A DNA stretch of 64,000 bases from Chrysoperla carnea (GCF_905475395.1 NC_058341.1:35479501-35543500), one strand, 5' to 3'; counted from the first letter of the stretch, positions 13,207-27,345 are shown. The notes: generated by a model not told the origin, from the sequence alone. Numbers and translations: made by a program.

Positions 13207-13300
13207 TACTGTAGACTTTGGTCTGACTTTAAACAAAGCGTCTGACACTTTTTAGGAACACCGCTTTGTTTATTGTCGAACCAAAGTCCACAGGGTATTG
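13207..13300. mobile_element. Small inverted-repeat element of about 94 bp
   Basis: TACTGTAGACTTTGGTCTGA at the left is matched by the reverse complement TACCCTGTGGACTTTGGTTC at the right. Both arms continue into AAACAAAGCG. The palindrome starts and ends with TA. It is likely a tiny inverted-repeat element or a remnant of one. Confidence 0.65.
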
Positions 13301-15838
13301 GGCAGCCGATTACCATCTAAGGAGGGCAAGAAAAAAGCATATACATATTTATTTGCGGGGCAATTTAATATTTCTCTGATGTAGAACTGAAAAAGGGCAG
13401 CTCAGTTGTAGGAATACTAAGGATTACGTCCACTCAAATTTTGCAAACAAGACTTGTTGCAAATAAGTCAAAAACATACACGCTAGCTTTATATCTAACT
13501 TAGTTGCACCGGAATTATGAAATGCAAAACTTGTGTAAACTTGTGTAAATCATATCCCTAGAAATGATACAAGTATCCACTAAGCATCCTGCAGGAGTAC
13601 CTTTTGTAATATTAAATAGAGGCAGAAACGTATTTTGGATTCTGCAAGAGATGATATATCTCGCTCTCAAAATATGCTCCTAATTTATTATTTATCTTAT
13701 TGCCGAAATTATTATTAATCTGTTGAAATCAGATTATCTAAGGAATAGCGACGGGAAACCAATATAGCATTACATATTTTATTTGTTAATAAAAATACAC
13801 CTTTTGTGTGAGGCCAGAATGACTTCCTGTTTTGCTTCTAATTTTTTAAAATCATGTTGAATTATTTGTGTGAATATTTTCAAACAGTTTCAAAGTATAT
13901 ATTTTTTTGTATTTTTTAGCCATGTTCGTTATTTTTATATAAATGTGAGATATGAATAATTAATTATATTGATATTGTTTTTATTTAAAATCGAACTATA
14001 TAAATTATTAACAACTTTCCATATTTGACTGGCATATTGCATGTTAAACGCACATAATGTATTGACATTAATTTTCCTTGGAAAATATGTTTGAAACGTG
14101 TTAAATTTGTTACTAAATTATTTCCATTATCTATAATTTTATATAAAGTACAGTGAAATCGAATTATAAAGTATATACATAACCAAGTTGCTCTGGGAGT
14201 TAAAATAACTCCAGATACTTTTTAAAGAAATTGACCGTCTTTGCATGCCAGTAAAAAATGTCCACTTAAAGTATAGGAGTAAATTTTCACACTTTTGAAA
14301 TGATTGAGCATCGTGATTGGACTTCAGGTTTTGAGCGGCTTTGGACTCAGATATTCATCCCATGGGCGATAAAAAGACTAATTTTAGTGTGATTCTGTAT
14401 TACCTACACAAAGTCTTTTAGGTCTCATGAATGTTAAAATGGCAAAACATACTATTCACAAATGCAGTGTCAGTATCAGGAATCACATTGGCTTCCATTC
14501 AAAATACCCAGTCCATAAATCGTTTTCACACCTCATGTATACTTTATTTCATTAATATTGATCTCGAAATTTTCAAAATTACAAACCATAAAAGTAAAGA
14601 AGGATCGGACTTAAAAACCTGCAAAGAAAATATTATCTAAGTTACTCTGCTTCTGAAAATAATAGTTTTGGCACATCCTATATATGAGCAAGCGTAAATG
14701 AATTCATTATAAGGTGATGCAATTTTATTACCTATATTAATACCTAGATTAACCTGATTGCACTAATTTAGCTTATAAATTTTGTAACACATTGTAAGTT
14801 GTTAGAGCATATATATTGAAATTTTATGAAATAATTTTCATTTAATACCCTTACCATTTTAATGCGGGTATAACAGTTATTATTAATTTTTAATTTGTAG
14901 TATGTAGAACTATAAAAAAAACTTTTATGCTGCAATGGAACAAAAAATATTCAAGGCTAAATTAATTCAATTTTATCTTTATAAAGTGTTCAAGTTTTTA
15001 AATAAAAAAAAAGTTTAAATTTGAATATTCATTAAGTTCATGAGAAATAATTCAAAACAATGCACACTTAATCGTCCTTGTACAAAGATATACTTCCATT
15101 TTCCTTATATCACCATATTCTTTATTTCTAGTTAGGGTTCGAATTCCTTTCATTTTGATTTTTGTTGTTTGTATTTTTGTTTAATTTTTTTTCTAACTTA
15201 ACGTGCTAATTTGTATAAGTGTTAATTTTTATATACACTAAACACGGAAATAATAATCAAGCAGTAGACATATTTTGCTGATTTAATTTAAATATTTTTG
15301 TACTTGAATTTTCTGTTTATTGTTATTTATTTTAATAATAAATATTCAACATAACCTTACGAATCAAGTCCCAATAAAAACTAGCCTCTACCATATTTTT
15401 TGATATTTAGAGGTAGTTATAGCTCGTTTCGTTCCTTAACTAATTTGAAAATACATTTAAGCATTAAAAGCCTTCTTAATGTAAGAACTTAGTATAAGTA
15501 CACAAATCCATCTTAACGTTGGCTTGAGAGTCTTCCAATTCGAATATTATAAAAATTTGCACGAAGAAGAAAAAGGCTTGAATTTCCTCGATAATTCATG
15601 ATGAGCTCATCTAGACCCGGATCTACCATTATGTGAGATATATTGTATAATAATTGTATCTAATCATAAAAATATCTTTTTATTTTATCACTTAACTCGT
15701 GAGTTTTATGAGGAAAACAATTATCATTTAAATAAATGGCTATCAATGTATAATAAAAAGTGCATTTAAAAATGGAAAATATCAATGGTTTTCATTTCAT
15801 GGAAATACAATTCATAATCATAAATTATAACTCAACTA

Positions 15839-16078
15839 GTTTTTATACCCTGTTTATGTGAAATCTATCAAGGTATATTAAATTTAATCTCAAGTTTGTA
15901 ACGCTTCGAAATATTGATGCTACAAACAAAACTTTTGTAAAGGAGTCCAAAAAATCATTTAATTAATGCCTATCCGTTTGTCTATCTATCCATCGCGTTG
16001 GCTATCATGATAACCAAAAAAGAGATATCAAGCAGAAAATTTTTAAAGCTTGTTCAGGCGTCAATTGGGTAAATAGTT
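15839..16078 (-). repeat. Partial reverse copy of dispersed repeat family A
   Basis: It reads TTTTTATACCCTGTTTATGTG, then CAAGTTTGTAACGCTT...ATATTGATGCTACAAACAAA, which is the reverse complement of the tail of the full copies. It stops before the 3' part and is truncated next to the foldback element at 16118. Confidence 0.7.
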
Positions 16079-16117
16079 AGTAGGATTCGTCATTTAACCG
16101 TAAAAGATAGAATAAAA

Positions 16118-17783
16118 TACCCTCTAAAATTAAATTAGTGAAATTTTCACTAATTCAGCTAGTGAAATTTTTTTCACTGTAAAATTAGTGATTTTACTAG
16201 ATTAATCAGTGAAACATTCACTATCTCAATTAGTGATTTCAATTTTCACTAATTCAATAGTAGTTTTCATCAATTAGCAGTTGCTTTGTCACTAATTGTA
16301 TTAGTCAGTTTAGAATTCACTAATTATGCAGTTATTTTTACTTTTTTATCAGTGATTTTATGACTAATTGCATTGATGGCTTTGATTTTCACTAATTTAT
16401 CAGTGAAAAGTTCCCCCTTTTTATTTAAAGTATGCTCTTTATTTACTTGTACGAACGGAGACATATAACAAACTTGTATGAACCAAGACATAACAGTATA
16501 ATAAAAGAATATTTTAGTTTTATGACCTATGATTCTTTCATTACTTCAACAGTTTCAAATGATCTTTCGTGCAAAGAAGACTGTCAAACTTTGATTTAAA
16601 AATTTTGATCCAGGTTAAGTGAAGATTTTTCTCTTGTAATTAGTTACATTGCAATGTTTTAATTATAGCACCGGCACACATAAAAAAGTAAGTGGAATAT
16701 GCATTTGACCGGACCTAATGTGATTTTTCAAAGTTTTTGGTTCTAAACACGTACTTTATGTATACAAAAATACAAGAAAAGTAAGTAAGTAAGTAAGTAA
16801 GTAAACGTAAGTTCTACTCTTTTTAAGTTTATAATAGTAAAATATAAATTTTTTAATCCAATAGTTTTTTTATATGTTTCTAGGAAGGGAGGAATTTGAA
16901 AAAATTTTTCCGAAGAAGTAACTGCGAACTCCAAAGAAAACATTCAACCCTACATAATAATAGAATCGGGACAATCTGGAAATAGTTCATTTATTCAAGG
17001 CGATGGAAGTAGGCAAAAAACTGGAACCAATATTTGCATTTGATTGACTATACAGATGTTATTATGTATTATATTTGGAGTATCCAGAGGAATTAATGAA
17101 TTTTTATAATTTAATCGATTATTTTATTTTTAAAATGGGAGTAAAACCCAAAAATATTGTATCAGCTATTCATATAACTATATAATTCATTAAAATCAAT
17201 AATGAAATTCATAATAGTTTTAACATAAGTTCTAACAATGAAAAATGTACTTTTACAGTAACCGATAACTTTCTTCTAGTGCTTCAACTAGAAAATTTAT
17301 AATATATGATGAACAAAGACAATAAAATTTTTATTAAATGAACATATTTTTTTCTTTTCCTAATAAAAAATTATTTTACTTACAAGTACCCAATTGAATA
17401 GAATAGTATTTTTAACTGATAAATTAGTGAATTTTGCTAATTCACAACAATAAAAGAATTAGTAAATTCTGTTAATTCAATTGGCGATTTTCACTAATAG
17501 ACCGTTTGATGTAACTAATGGATTAGTGAAAAGTACTGTCACCATTAAATTAGTTATTTTCACTCACAAATTAGTGATTTAAATTTTCACTTATAAATTA
17601 GTGAAATATATTTCTATTTATCAATTAGTGAATCTTATTTTCACTGATGAATTAGTGATTTCTTTTTTCACTGAATCATTCAGTGAATTTTCACTAATTC
17701 TAAGTTGCTGGATTTCAATTAAAAAAATTAGTGAAATTTCACTGTGAATTAGTGAAATTTCACTAATTTAATTTTAGAGAGTA
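16118..17783. mobile_element. 1.67-kb foldback DNA element with TTAGTGA subterminal arrays
   Basis: Terminal inverted repeats read TACCCTCTAAAATTAAATTA at the left and, reversed, TACTCTCTAAAATTAAATTA at the right, continuing into GTGAAATTTTCACTAATTC. The element is flanked by an exact 8-bp duplication, GAATAAAA at 16110-16117 and 17784-17791. About 290 bp at the left end and 380 bp at the right end are dense irregular arrays of TTAGTGA and TCACTAA words. The roughly 1-kb middle is AT-rich with an AAGT microsatellite near 16783-16803 and no transposase. Terminal repeats plus 8-bp duplications fit a non-autonomous hAT-like or foldback element. The class assignment is inference. Confidence 0.85.
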
Positions 17784-18033
17784 GAATAAAAATCTTCCTT
17801 ACAAAAAATAAACAACTTTTGTTTTAAACATTTTTTCGAGTTTCTGTAAGGGTGCAGATTAGAGCTCTTTTGTTAAAAGCTATACAAGATAGAAGAAAAT
17901 TTACAATTTGTACGTAGCTTTAAATAGTAAGTCTATTGATTCTTATTTCAAACCACACCTATCTTACATAAATTAGTATCTTTAACCTTTTTTGGAACTT
18001 TAATCTTTAGGCAACGATTCTCGCCAATTTTTA

Positions 18034-18376
18034 ACCCCGAACCAAAAAAAGGGGTGTTTATAAGTTTGACATCTATGTGAATTTGCCTGTGGCATCGTAA
18101 CGCCTGAACAGATGAACCGATTTGGATTTTTTAGTTTCGTTTGAAAAGTAATTTAAAGGAGAGTGTTCTTGGCTATAAGTTTCAAGTGCGAGTTCACGGT
18201 TCCGCACCTGGAACAGCTAAAAAATATTCGATGATCCTCAAAATCGGTTCAGTTTGAAGAAAGAAGAAAGTAATTTAATAGAGAGTGTTCTTAAATACGT
18301 TTTAAGTGCGAGTTTAGGAATCCGAACCCGAAAAATTTATCGGGGGTTTTTAAAATTTTGTAAATTTCACTTGTTT
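18034..18376 (+). repeat. ACCCC-type dispersed repeat (family C), full copy
   Basis: It starts ACCCCGAACCAAAAAAAGGG, then GTGTTTATAAGTTTGAC. A body with GATGATCCTCAAAATCGGTT follows, and it ends TTGTAAATTTCACTTGTTT. Inside are two similar segments (AGAGAGTGTTCTT / GGAGAGTGTTCTT with AAGTGCGAGTT), so part of it is duplicated. Other copies are at 47447-47932 (minus), 48729-48775, 49640-49838 and 44251-44299. It is non-coding. Confidence 0.8.
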
Positions 18377-19327
18377 AGGAATTTTTAAAATATCCTCTTC
18401 TAAATATATTTATATAGAAACACATAGCAGTAAGCCTGTAAGTAAGTGTTCTGAAAAAAACGAGTCTGTAAATATTCTTTCCCAATTCGAAAAACTGTAT
18501 TTCCTCTGTTTGAATCCATTTGGAATATTCTATCTATAACATCCCGTATAACTTACAATGAAGTCATGGTCGCATATTTGTTCCCTAACATGTATGTGCG
18601 CAGATACATAATTATAATTTTGATACACACTGAGAGAGATCAATGAATTGTACGCATCACGTTATTATTATATAACACCATACACAGATACAAATTGTAT
18701 ACGATAAGTTACGTCAGTCACTGTCATTTATATATATCGTACTAGAGCTGGGAGACAATCATGGGGGAACAGAAATATGTAACGATACATTTTTTGTTGT
18801 TGTTGACTGATAAACATGGTGATGTTTCTTGACAATCTTGTTATTATGAACTAATAATCAACTTTGTGAAATCTGTTAAGGTAGCCAAGACAAGTTCTGC
18901 AGGAACAACTTGTTATATATTACTTAGATTCGATATAAAAACTTCAAAATCTTAGAATTATATAATTTTTAATTCGATTAGATTTTTTTTTTTAAATTTC
19001 TTAAAAAAATTTTGCTTATTTTTAATCGAGGTAATAGAGGTAATAGTGATAGTGATGAGCGAGACCAAGACCAAACCGAGACTGTATTTGACAATCTTTG
19101 TTTAACTTATTTAGTGTAATAGATTTAGCATCTTTGGTTCAGTCACTGGTTTTGGGCTTGCAAGTCTTATTTGGTCTTACATATGTGTAAGAGTAAGATC
19201 ATAGTTCAACAGCAAGTATGCTAGACAGAAGCAGTTAATTACAACAGAATCAAGGCCAATGTTTAAGGCACCTAGAAAAGTTTATGCCTAAGTATGTAAG
19301 GCAAAGACAGTCAAATTAGCTTTTTTC

Positions 19328-19383
19328 ATCACTAAATAGTGATAAGCTCATCTCTAAAGCTTAGCTCATCACTAAATAGTGAT
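19328..19383. repeat. Twin 16-bp palindromes 40 bp apart
   Basis: ATCACTAAATAGTGAT occurs at 19328-19343 and again at 19368-19383, and both are perfect palindromes. The spacer repeats AGCTCATC. They could be a small duplicated hairpin or a relic of the TTAGTGA-type element at 16118-17783. Confidence 0.85.
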
Positions 19384-20624
19384 AGTATAGTGGGAAGGCA
19401 GAAGGCCAGTATGCAGCTCGTTTGAAAACATTCAGTAACCTTTAATTAATTTAACGCAGGATACAACTCTACTCCAGATAAAGTAACTAATTACCTTCAG
19501 TTTCCCGATATGAGCGAGCCGAAGGAAAATCTGTAGCCTGTATCCTCCAACTTCGCGGGGAATAAATACTTTTTGAGTCTAGAGATTTATATAATCTGTC
19601 AATGACCTTAGTTGGTCGTCCTTGCATGTAGTATTGTACTCGCTTGTCGTTTTATTTAACTTGCCTGCAGCCCGTTGTATTTTTACGTTTCTTGTTCATA
19701 AAACAAACGCATACCGAAAAGTACTACACTGGCATAGTGGTTTGCAGTTCAATGTTTTAAACTTATTTTAAGAGCGAGCTCCATTAATTCTCCAGCAAAG
19801 GCAAAACTTCTGAAAATACTACCGAATGGGCACACAATTAAAAGTAATTATTGGAATTCTACAGGAATTAATTCTCTTAGAATCGGAATCCTATTTGTCT
19901 AAATTTCGTCAACATCTTACTTTCGAATATAGTCTTCCAAGAGGTTATTACTGTTTCCCAATTTACGGAAGTATTGCACAGAAAAATTGGACTCGGTTTA
20001 AGCCTTATAGTTATTTTTCTAAACTGGAAGAGTTACTTTTTAGTAGTGGCTTGGTTAGCTTAGCTGGCACCAAATTTTGTCAGAATAAAGTATGTAATCT
20101 GAATACTTTCCTTCCTCTCAAACTTGTTGTTGTTCATTCATTACCGTAAAAATGTTTTTACGCGTTTTTGTTGTTTATAAAAAATTTACATATAGCTTGA
20201 TAAATTCTTATTCTTCTTTACAAAAATGCCAGTTCACGTGTCCGATTGAGATCCATTCAAGCTGAACGAAAATTCGGAAAAAAAAATTTATCTAAATTTT
20301 TAAGCAAAAATTTCAGTTTTTACGGGAAAAAATTTCTTTACTGAATTACTTTTAATTGAGATAGGTTTACGTTGTTTGGTAAACTTATATTTGGTAAATC
20401 AATGCCATGGCAGCCTAACGAAATAGACGGAAAAGTTGTATTATATTGCTAAGGGTTCCTTGAATAAAGTTATTAGTAACAGAATCACTATTATTATGTA
20501 AAATATATCGAGAATAACTATTCTTTATTGGACTTCGAGGCAGATTTATTGAATCACGCCACTATATGGGCGAACCAATAGCTTTACAGTATTATTCTAT
20601 TGAACATAGTATGTTGTTTTTAAC

Positions 20625-20875
20625 TCGGTAAGGTTATATTGGCTGTTCACGAAGGACACACTTAGGCTATTGAGTCCATTGTGATACCATATGTGTTTTA
20701 CTACCTTTTCCGCTGATAATTTCATTTATCAGCTCCTCAATTATTTTCAAAGGCTGAGTACACGTTCATACATATACCATGCACTACACAGCTATTAATT
20801 AAAATAATATTTGTTGTGACGGCTGGAATCAAACCCGTTACCCTAGATCTAAATTAACCCGCCATCTAAATTGTT
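20625..20875 (-). mobile_element. tRNA-derived SINE, minus strand
   Basis: On the minus strand a B-box-like GGGTTTGATTCC (20836-20825) is followed by a unique body (GGAGCTGATAAATGAAATTA, then TCAGCGGAAAAGG) and ends AGTGTGTCCTTCGTGAACAG-CCAATATAACC. The body recurs at 50345-50518. RNA polymerase III head plus body is the SINE architecture. The A box is not clear. Confidence 0.7.
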
Positions 20876-22456
20876 ATTTTTAGAGTCGTCTAAAAAAGGG
20901 GTTCAAAATTAGAATAATTCATTACCATGGTATGGCTTTAAAAAAATCAAAATCGGAGTTCAGTTGTTTAGGAGCTGCGATGCCACAAACGAATCAATAG
21001 GATTTAATTTTATCTCGATTGTTTCTTAATTTAATATTATCATTAGCTATTTGTTTTATAAAACTTCTATTTTTTTTAAAACTTTGCTCTTTTGATTTAC
21101 TAATGAATGAAGTTTGTCGGCAATTTGACCTTCGAGAACCTGATTTTCTAAATAAATTCAAGTTCAAACCTGTAAGGCTAGTAATTATAGTAATGCTTAT
21201 GAAATAAAAACTGACTATACGAGAAAAATAAATAAAATCATAATTTATTGTTATGAATTTTCATTTAAATGCTCACTTATTTTATATAAAAAAGGATTTC
21301 TTGAACTAAGAAATTTTTTCTGGAACCAAGTATTCAAAATGAAGACAAATTTAGTTTAATTTTTCCGTAGTTCCATTCATGAAAAAATCGTTATTGAAAG
21401 CTATTGTCGTAAAGCCAGGGGAAATAACTACAGCTCCAAATTTTGGGTTTTGCATTCCAAAATATATATAAAAGAAAGAAAGCTGAAAATTTGTAGATAT
21501 TCGATTTATTGGATCCATACGAAATCGATCCAATAAAAAAAAATTTTCCGTTGTGAATGCGATTTTTGGAATTATATCTCAAAATGAATTTTTGCGTATA
21601 CAAGTTTGTCTCCCAAGTCAAAACTTCTTTCCAAAATTCAAGTTAATAAATGGAACGTATAATTACCGTAAAATCACAAAATTAACATTAGTGAACAAAA
21701 TTACAGAATTTCTTTATGGTTCTGCATTTTTTTCACACAAATTTATAACATAAATAAACTTTTTTATAAATTATTATCAATTATCATAATTTACGCCTAC
21801 CATAGTAAATAATCATAATGAAGTATAGTTCCATGTGATTCCGTTGCTGTAGTACAAATTATCTCATACAGAAAATTGTTAACATAATATTTATTAGGCA
21901 AGGTTATAATGAGGTCACCATTGGAATTACTAATAGATTTTTGACCGGAAAATTTTAATTTTGTACTTTTTCAAAAATTTATTTCCACAAACAGAATATC
22001 TCAATGACAAAATATTTTTTTGAGTTCCTGATTTCGATCAGGGATTGCGGTCTCTAATTCTTTAGTTTTTTTAGTGTATATATTTTTACTTCTTTCGATA
22101 TTGTTTTAAATTTCTTGTAGTTATCAAATCTGATCGAATCGGCTGCCTTTTTTTGAGGTACGGAACTCTTCAAATTAGCCATATGTACTGAAAATTTATT
22201 TTAAATTTTTAAAAGTTCAAGGTGATCTCCAGAAATCAAAACCTGTTGGTAAAATTTGGTGGTATAATACAAAAGACTTTCAGAAAAAATATTTTTGAAT
22301 TTTACTTTATAAATTTAAAAAAAAAAAGACTTTAAGCATTTAAGAAAATATACAATCAATATTATAAAATAGCTTATCAGATAATTGAGAATAGATTCAT
22401 TTATGCATAACTAATTATATAGAGAAGGTTGTAATAACCTGCATATATATAATGAT

Positions 22457-23009
22457 AACAAGTGAAAACAAACAATTGACTGAAGTAATTGTTGAAATAC
22501 CATGTATATGCAGTGTTGATTACTCTGTCACATTACACACACATACATGTCACACATATATTAATGATGTACCCATTTAAAACGACAATTTGCGCATAAT
22601 ATGCGATATCACAGTAATGTTTACGAAAAAATGTTTCAAACAAAAGTTGTTTATTATTTATAAGAAACATTTTTTACATTTAAATTTTTGTTCTATCTCT
22701 AACGGTTTACAAAATGAGTACTACGCACCCAAGATCTAATTGACCTATGTTGCTCGTTTACGAACTCGACCTCACTTTTTGCGTCCTCAGCACGCTATAA
22801 ATTTCAGCTTGATATCTCTTTTCGTTTTTGAGTAATCGCGATGACATGCGACAGGCGATAGACAGATAGGCAACCAAAAATGGACTAATTAGGTTATTTT
22901 ATGAACACCTATACCAAAATTTTGTTCATAGCATCAATATTTTTAAGCGTTACAAACTTGGGACTAAACTTAATATACCTAGGTATATTTCATATACATG
23001 GTATAAAAA
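22457..23009 (+). repeat. Dispersed repeat family A, full copy
   Basis: Same head (ACAAGTGAAAACAAACAATT), middle (GTTCTATCTCTAACGGTTTA) and tail (CATATACATGGTATAAAA) as the copy at 7373-7937. The GACGGACGG tract is degraded here to GCGACAGGCGATAGACAGAT. It is non-coding. Confidence 0.85.
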
Positions 23010-24261
23010 CTAAAAACAACCCAAAGTAATAAAAATTTTAGAAGGTAATATAATAATGCTAACAAGTGTAATATTCCGTATTGTAGAAAAACATTAAAAA
23101 TGATTTTTAATTTTAACGTAGTTAAAGCTGGTTATACGCATAGAAAATTTACTAAAAGCCAACAAATTCCTATTCAATATGATTTTCGAATTTGTATTTT
23201 TTCACTTGAGTGATAATGCAAATCTAAACCATAATAATTGATTTATATAATACAGTCAATTTGCAATTTTGGTATCTACATAGTGAAAAAAAACTGAATT
23301 TGGCATATTCGACAGGCTTCCGGAAGTTATTTTGTAGATAGCCATTAGAGTTTCTAGATTATTTCCTGTACAATGTTTATACTGAAAAATTCGAAATAAA
23401 TACCCATTAAGTCAAAAGAAAATGCATGCGCGAAAGAAATTTCGTAGTTGAAATACCTCCTACTAAATCGTGGATTGCTAAGTACTTACAGTTATTTATA
23501 AAATTCTAAATAACTAATAATAACTTGCGTATTAAAATAATAGATGTCAATAGACGAACGACACACGATCAAATTAACAAATACGTAACAAAATCATAAA
23601 TTTTAATAAATAATAATCATAATTATATTATTATTATTATTATTTTATTTCCAAGGGCCTCATTTCATTCAAAACTATTACTCATCTTGCTAATAAAATA
23701 AATGAAAAATCATGATAATAAAATAAATGTTCTTCTTTTAGTAAAATTTTTCAATTGAAGTTAATTAGCTTTAGCTCTAATATATCATAAATATTTGTTG
23801 TTTGAATTTGACTTCAAACTGACTTCAAACAAAGATGTAGACATTCTCAATACGATTGTTTTTAGTTTTAAAGAAAAATTTTTTTATTTAGTTGCTAACG
23901 TAAACCTATTTCAAAAAGCTCACTAAAACTAGTGTAATGTTTTTTAGAAATACTTTTTTTAAATAATTTTTTCGTGTTGACTTTTATGATAATTGATATC
24001 GATACATAGTTTAATTAATTTTCTTACTATTGATTCTATTTGCTATAAAAAAGTTAAATAACCTACATATAGTAAATACATTATTTTTCATAAATACAAC
24101 ATTCCAATTGGATGATGTAATAGAACGCTTTTATTTATATATATTTTTTAAATTTTTTTAATTAAGGTTGTAATTCAAACTGAAAAAAAAAAAACTATAT
24201 TTTGGTCTAATGTTTGAGGTGAAAAACGACCAAACTCTCAGAATCGTTATGTTTTTGCAAT

Positions 24262-24762
24262 ATATAGGGTGATTTTTTAAAAAGTTTTCAGCTATTTTTT
24301 TCAAAAACGAATTAAAGTATAAAAAACAGTAAAATACGAATCTTCTTATTTTCGGGGAATGCAAAAATGTGTGTAGTTTTATTTTCTGAGGGCCCCTTCC
24401 GAGTTACACCGGGGTAAATTTTATTTTTTGAAATAGCACTGCATCCTTTTTGAAGAAGTCTATTTGTCCTTTTTGCCACATGGTTTCAGGTATTTTCAGA
24501 TTTAAAAGTTTCTATCAAGAAAATCTATAGCCTACAAAATTTTCCTACAAAATGTAGGTATACTGTTTAATTTCTACAGTTTTACCCTGAAAAACAGTAA
24601 AATCAAGAACTGATAATTCATGTATAGGAAAAAAAATTTTTGAGGTAAAATGAATTAGAATCTGCCAAGAAAATAGATAAATTAATTAAAGAAAAAAACG
24701 TTGGCCACCCTTTGACCCGGAAAAAATCATTGAAATAAGTTTTTAGAAAATCACCATGTATA
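24262..24762. mobile_element. Candidate mariner-type miniature element
   Basis: The left end ATAGGGTGATTTTTTAAAAA is mirrored at the right end, whose reverse complement reads TATACATGGTGATTTTCTAA then AAACTTATTTCA. The elements sit at TA-rich borders. There is no transposase frame. The inverted ends are imperfect, with an indel. Confidence 0.5.
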
Positions 24763-25154
24763 GAAAAAGTTACTTCATTTTTTGAAAGTAATTGACTTAA
24801 ATGATCAGTTTTACCTTCACAATAATTTTTTTTAGTCTAAAATTACTGTTATTAGTGTATTATTAAACTTATTATTAAGATTATAGTATTTTTGTATTTC
24901 GAAATCCGAATTTACACGAATGTTCGGAAAATCGGCGGCACAATATAGTGAAACATGTTTACATAATTATTAAGTATCATCGTTTTGCTTTTAAAATGAA
25001 AAAGAATTAATATGCGAGAAAAAAATGTAAATCAAGGTACAAATAACTATTGATTAATTACATAAGTAATTATTGTATAAACGTTAATTTCCATATAATA
25101 GAAAAATAAATTTTCAATGCATCACATTACTCCAATAAACATTTTGCAATTATC

Positions 25155-25614
25155 TTCTATAAATATATAGGAGACTTTCTATAGATATAGATAGTCACTC
25201 ATCACGATATCTCTGGAACTATAAGACCTAGAGACTTGAAATTTGGCAGGAATATTCCTTTTGCCAAGTAGAGGTAAGCTAAGAACGGATTTTACGAAAT
25301 TCCACCCACAAGGGGGGTTGCGGGGGTGTTCATGAATAAAAAATTCATATTTTTCAATTATGGCTTTTAATAGTTCAAAACTTGATCAGAATGTTTTAAA
25401 TTACATTTAGAAATTTTTTTAACCTTCGGAGAGTAGAAAGGCGAAGCGAGAAAGTGGGAAGGAAATATCGAATATTTACAAATATACCTAAGTGGGGTAT
25501 CAAATAAAAGAGCATGACGTGTACATTACAAAACTGTTATCCAACGCAAGGAAATGTGGAGGGAGGGGTGCAAGTGGGGATGTTGCCCAGCAAAGCGGGT
25601 AGTTCCCAGCTAGT
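25155..25614 (+). mobile_element. Helitron-like non-autonomous element
   Basis: It begins in a region with CTCTGGAACTATAAGACCTA and ends GCGGGTAGTTCCCAGCTAG|T. A CTAG end followed by T, with a GC-rich stretch just upstream, is the Helitron 3' end type. The segment ACAAATATACCTAAGTGGGG then TATCAAATAAAAGAGCAT recurs at 32660-32710. There is no Rep/helicase frame. The 5' end is uncertain. Confidence 0.5.
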
Positions 25615-27345
25615 GTATTTATAAAATTACTCTTGGCTTACATTTTGGTTTTTGGGGGAAACGATGAAAGGGTGGGATTTTTTTGGTGAGCATTCTTTTA
25701 CGATGCGCATTATGTATTTATTCAACACTAACTTCAGAATAAACAAGTTCATGAACTTTCTTAGCGACTTGTTAAAGATTCATTAGAAGCATGAAGGAAT
25801 GAAGGCTGCATTTGCCACTGATATAAAATTTATTTACAAGTGGGATAAAAGCATTCTTAACGTATGCCTGCGAAATCAGCACTTGAATAATTCGTTATCA
25901 CACGTATATGATACAAAACTTTTTCCACGCCTTTAAAATGTGAAAATAAACGATAGTTATTGTTTAAAAATTATCATTATTATTTAAAATGTGTCATGGT
26001 TATTGAGAAAAATAGAAAATTAAAAAATTTTCTATAGTACTTGAATTCATTACCGCCCTTTTGCGAGATTGAATTCATTATCACACTAGGTCGGTAATGA
26101 ACTGTTTTTCCTACGCATACTGAGTGAGAAAAGTATAGCTACTTAATTTCTCACGAGCTTGGACAAAAAATTTTCAACAGTAGGTACCTACCTATTCGTT
26201 GTGATCGTAGTCATGGTAGGGACAATAAAATCGATGCCAGCGCTTCCAGTGAAAAATTACATGTTAATGTTATAGAAATGTCAAATTAAAATTATTGTAA
26301 AACACGAATTAATTGAACTTAATGCATTACAAATTGTGAAAATAAGAAATCAAATTGCACAAATATTATTTTTAAAATGTAAATTATCATAATTATTTAT
26401 TTAAATTTGTGAGACAATAATATTAAATTTTCAATGTAAGTCTTAAATGCAATCCATACAATTATTATATATGCATCCATACAATTCTATAATTAAAGTA
26501 GGGTATCGTTACCATGGAAGCGAATATTAGCAATCATGGTAACACTAATTTTGGAAGTAAACGTTTGTAATTTTAGTTTCAATATAAGATTATGTATTAT
26601 ATTATAATAAAATTTAAATTAATAATTCACAGATAATAAAACTTGCAGTATACTTAGTCTTTATTTATTTATTGTTTGCAAACACATGTTGGATAGTTAT
26701 TAAAAATATTTTTATAAATAATAATAAATATGACCTTAAAAAAGTCCAGGGTTAAATAAATATGATGATAGGGAAAAACGGTTCAATGTCCATGTTTTAT
26801 TCTCTATTCATAATAATAAATACTATACAATATATATTTACTTATATTATTTATATATTATTAGTTAATTTATAAATTTTATTAATAATTTTAACCATTC
26901 AAGAGCATTTTATTTAAATTAAGTATACTCAACTATTTATAATTCGGTAGGTCAAGTTTTTTAACTTAAAATCTATGTAATTCCGCTGTTGTTGCTACGA
27001 AGAATTTTTGGCTCAGTAAAAAAGTAATTGTAATAAAACATGGTAGTGTTTTATCCATGGTCATCATTTTAAGAAGATCCATATCTTTTTAATTAAGGAA
27101 ATTGTTGTATTTTTTGAAAATTTTTTTATATAATAACGAGAAGTTAGAAATTAAAGTTCGAATTTTGATGCAAAGTTACAAAATTTTTAGAAAAGAGAGT
27201 GTGACTAAGTCTCACTTGATGTCACAGATGTAAAACGAGTCATATTTTTCCAATTAACTGTCTTATAGAGGTTTCTATTTCTCACATCTTAGATAATGTC
27301 CAGTTGGTAGAACTTAAAAGAAATATGGATAATTTTTTTTTTAAA

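Noticed and set aside
15130..15150. B-box-like GGTTCGAATTCC suggesting a tRNA gene
   Set aside because: No A box or acceptor stem is found at the expected distance.
19826..20149. 107-codon plus-strand frame
   Set aside because: There is no domain, signal peptide or neighbouring exon. Its length is near what chance allows in this window.
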